Positions 38,000-39,481 of a DNA stretch of 39,481 nucleotides are shown here, one piece after another. The position numbers and the translations under genes were made by a program. This stretch comes from Bacillus sp. RO1. GTDB taxonomy: Bacteria; Bacillota; Bacilli; Bacillales; Bacillaceae_I. The stretch is taken from the NCBI RefSeq assembly GCF_012524115.1, contig NZ_JAAZWB010000028.1:1-39481 (forward strand), in the 5' to 3' direction. The notes beneath the pieces are model-generated. The model was not told the DNA's origin, ran no database searches, and saw nothing but the letters and a program-made list of their open reading frames with translations. The number at the start of each line of letters is the position of its first letter. Position 1 is the first letter of the stretch.

Positions 38000-38124
38000 G
38001 CTGATTGGAGTGGAAGGCGCGAAGACTCCTCGAAAATGCTAACGCATTTTCTTCATGCGATGAATCGCTTTCGAAGCCTTCCGGACCACCCATGGAAAGC
38101 GAAGCGACTGGACCGAAAATCAGC
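38000..38124 (+). repeat. variant structured intergenic repeat (recD2-yrrD interval)
   Basis: Terminal arms GCTGATT and AATCAGC pair. The GGAGTGGAAGGCG opening and GGAAAGCGAAGC near the 3' side match the family, but the middle is replaced by extra small hairpins such as GAAAATGC-TAAC-GCATTTTC. Short frames through it are not genes. Confidence 0.75.
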
Positions 38125-38210
38125 GGTCTTAGCCAATCTGGAAAACCTTTCGCAGTATCAACAAAACCAATCAGACAAAAGCTAGTAATGTTCGAAAAGA
38201 GGTGGATTCT

Positions 38211-38684
38211 TTGAGAACATTTTCTCGAGTGATTGGGATGCTAATTTACGATATGGCATCAGGCAATAAGATTGGCCGAGTGAAGGATTTTTGCATCGAA
38301 GAACCAGGACGCATCAAAGGGCTTATCATCGATGGAAAAGGCATATTCCATCGGGCGAAGTTTCTCCCCTTTTCATACATTCACTCATTTGGTGATGAAG
38401 GGATTATGGTGGGAGAACATACTCTTACCTCAATTACCAAAAAAGACGGACAAGTATATTATCATCACTTTCACGGTATAAAAGGGAAATCCTTTATAAC
38501 CGGAGATGGCGATAAGCTTGGGTTGTTGGATGATGTATATTTTGAAGAGGAAACGGGCACAATCGTAGGATATGAGGTAACGGACGGTTTTTTTGCAGAT
38601 TTGTCGGAAGGAAAGAAAATTGTAAAGAATCCTTCTGATCTGGTCATTGGAAAAGATACCGTCGTCGTTTCTGTACTATCTTAA
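38211..38684 (+). CDS. yrrD: PRC-barrel domain protein (YrrD-like)
   Basis: 157 residues forming two PRC-barrel units, one from about 5-80 (IGMLIYDMASGNKIGRVKDF) and one from about 85-155 (ITGDGDKLGLLDDVYFEEET). PRC-barrels bind RNA or proteins; the role is unknown. The start TTG at 38211 is 6 bases after AAGAGGTGG; a GTG at 38202 inside that site is less likely. B. subtilis yrrD lies after recD2 in the same order. Confidence 0.82.
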   Translation: MRTFSRVIGMLIYDMASGNKIGRVKDFCIEEPGRIKGLIIDGKGIFHRAKFLPFSYIHSFGDEGIMVGEHTLTSITKKDGQVYYHHFHGIKGKSFITGDGDKLGLLDDVYFEEETGTIVGYEVTDGFFADLSEGKKIVKNPSDLVIGKDTVVVSVLS

Positions 38685-38699
38685 CGCGAGGTGTCAATG

Positions 38700-38894
38700 A
38701 TGGTCCTTTGTTGTCCTAATTGCAAAAGTAAAGATATCGGTAAAATCGGTGTGAATCAGTATTATTGTTGGGGCTGTTTTATTGAGCTGTCCGTATCTAA
38801 AGGAATGGTCCATACTCATCAGGTAGAAGAGGATGGGACGTTAAGTTCTTTGGATGATTTATTTCATGAAGACGATCGACAAATTAGTATGTAA
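38700..38894 (+). CDS. small zinc-ribbon-like protein (YrzR-like)
   Basis: 64 residues. CCPNC and YYCWGC give two CxxC pairs about 20 residues apart, as in a small zinc ribbon. The acidic C-terminal tail follows (LDDLFHEDDRQ). Function unknown. GCGAGGTG precedes two ATGs (38697 in a different phase of spacing and 38700); 38700 was chosen. It lies 15 bases after yrrD. B. subtilis yrzR is in this place. Confidence 0.7.
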   Translation: MVLCCPNCKSKDIGKIGVNQYYCWGCFIELSVSKGMVHTHQVEEDGTLSSLDDLFHEDDRQISM

Positions 38895-38916
38895 CTAAAA
38901 CTTGGGAGTGAGTCGC

Positions 38917-39072
38917 ATGAACAGAGCTATGACATCCTTGTTAATGATTGGCCTTGGAGCCGCTGCCACTCGACTTAGCCGAAATAATGATGTGCAAAAT
39001 TTTTTGGGAGATATAACTTCCAAACGTAATATGAAGAAGATGAGAAAGCAAGCCAAGCGATTGTTTTCTTAA
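38917..39072 (+). CDS. yrzQ: DUF3918 small protein (YrzQ-like)
   Basis: 51 residues. The N-terminal NRAMTSLLMIGLGAAAT is hydrophobic and the C-terminus KRNMKKMRKQAKRLF is strongly basic, the pattern of DUF3918/YrzQ. Function unknown. CTTGGGAGTGAG precedes the ATG. It lies just before the terminator that ends this gene string; in B. subtilis alaS follows. Confidence 0.78.
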   Translation: MNRAMTSLLMIGLGAAATRLSRNNDVQNFLGDITSKRNMKKMRKQAKRLFS

Positions 39073-39076
39073 AATG

Positions 39077-39108
39077 AGCCCGTTCCTTTAACAGGAGCGG
39101 GTTTTTTC
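39077..39108 (+). terminator. rho-independent terminator after yrzQ
   Basis: CCCGTTCC (39079-39086) and GGAGCGGG (39094-39101) pair with one wobble and are followed by six T. Confidence 0.93.
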
Positions 39109-39145
39109 ATTGTATATAAACGTTAGGGTAATTCTAGATTGTCCT

Positions 39146-39358
39146 GATGAAGACCTCATTGACGAAAAAAAAGGAGAAGAGAGGTCCTCATAGAGGTGAT
39201 GAAGGTCTCATCGACGAGAGAAAAGGAGAAGAGAGGTCCTCATAGAGGTGATGAAGACCTCATTGACGAGAAAAAAGGAGAAGAGAGGTCTTCATAGAGG
39301 TGATGAAGGTCTCATCGACGAGAGAAAAGGAGAAGAGAGGTCCTCATAGAGGTGATGA
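39146..39358. repeat. 52-bp tandem repeat array, right copy
   Basis: About four direct copies with landmarks at 39153, 39205, 39257 and 39309, exactly 52 apart. Two unit types alternate: one with GAAGACCTCATTGACGA and one with GAAGGTCTCATCGACGA, so there is a 104-bp higher-order repeat. The first type has GAGGTCTTCAT and ATGAAGACCTC as perfect 11-bp complementary arms. Same orientation as the 1-402 array. It breaks off where the probable insertion sequence begins. Confidence 0.95.
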
Positions 39359-39360
39359 TA

Positions 39361-39481
39361 TGCTCCCTTTTAAGTAGACAGATTAAAAAACAAAAATCTG
39401 TTTCCGCGAAGGGGAGTATTTATAATGTCAAAAAAAGCAAACTCTTTCGATGTCAAAATCAATGTCATAAGGGCTTTGGAA
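39361..39481 (+). mobile_element. left end of a probable IS3-type insertion sequence (cut by window edge)
   Basis: The 52-bp array stops abruptly at 39358 and a TG-starting sequence (TGCTCCCTTTTAAGTAGACA) follows, as at the ends of IS3-family elements. ACAGATT and AATCTGT then form a short hairpin before the first gene. The right end, any target duplication and most of the transposase are outside the window. Confidence 0.65.
39425..39481 (+). CDS. partial OrfA-like transposase, 5' end only
   Basis: Nineteen codons are visible, with GAAGGGGAG as ribosome-binding site before the ATG. The start (MSKKANSFDVKINVIRAL) resembles the beginning of the helix-turn-helix OrfA proteins of IS3-family elements. 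Too little is present to name the group. Confidence 0.6.
   Translation, partial: MSKKANSFDVKINVIRALE

Noticed and set aside
38005-38214. Short frames between recD2 and yrrD
   Set aside because: They lie in the structured repeat copy and have no ribosome-binding site.

Overview
The window is chromosomal DNA from a spore-forming member of the Bacillaceae. Gene content and order follow the bofC-ruvAB-queA-tgt-yajC-spoVB-comN-secDF-recJ-apt-relA-dtd-yrvJ-hisS-aspS-tcdA-rarA-cymR-iscS-mnmA-recD2-yrrD block known from Bacillus subtilis. Sporulation genes (bofC, spoVB, an rsfA-like regulator), a T-box leader and a 6S RNA in the expected place agree with this. The species cannot be fixed from the sequence alone.

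Layout: 1-402 is a 52-bp tandem array. 655-6783 holds bofC, ruvA, ruvB, a DUF2905 protein, queA, an inserted GNAT acetyltransferase, tgt and yajC, all on +. 7189-9983 holds a yrzE-like gene (-), a DUF421 gene (+) and spoVB (-). 10151-20586 runs on + with comN, secDF, a cation diffusion facilitator, a LapA-like gene, recJ, apt, relA and dtd. A five-SH3b amidase is on - (20845-22629). Then come yrzK, the T-box leader, hisS-aspS, 6S RNA, a second 52-bp array, a sunset-domain protein (-), tcdA, rsfA (-), rarA (-), a YczE-like membrane protein, cymR, iscS, mnmA, a TPR protein, recD2, yrrD, two small proteins, a third 52-bp array, and the left end of a probable IS3-type element cut by the window edge.

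The genes form several working groups: recombination and repair (ruvAB, recJ, recD2, rarA), tRNA modification (queA and tgt for queuosine, iscS and mnmA for 2-thiouridine, tcdA for cyclic t6A), translation quality and stringent response (hisS, aspS, dtd, relA), secretion (yajC, secDF), and sporulation.

The least explained content is between genes. There are three homologous 52-bp-period arrays, with the middle one inverted relative to the outer two; at least five copies of a roughly 125-bp intergenic element whose terminal and internal stems covary; two unrelated degenerate 21-bp-period arrays; and two REP-like palindromic pairs, one of them between the hisS T-box terminator and the hisS ribosome-binding site. 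No CRISPR array, tRNA, rRNA or prophage was seen.
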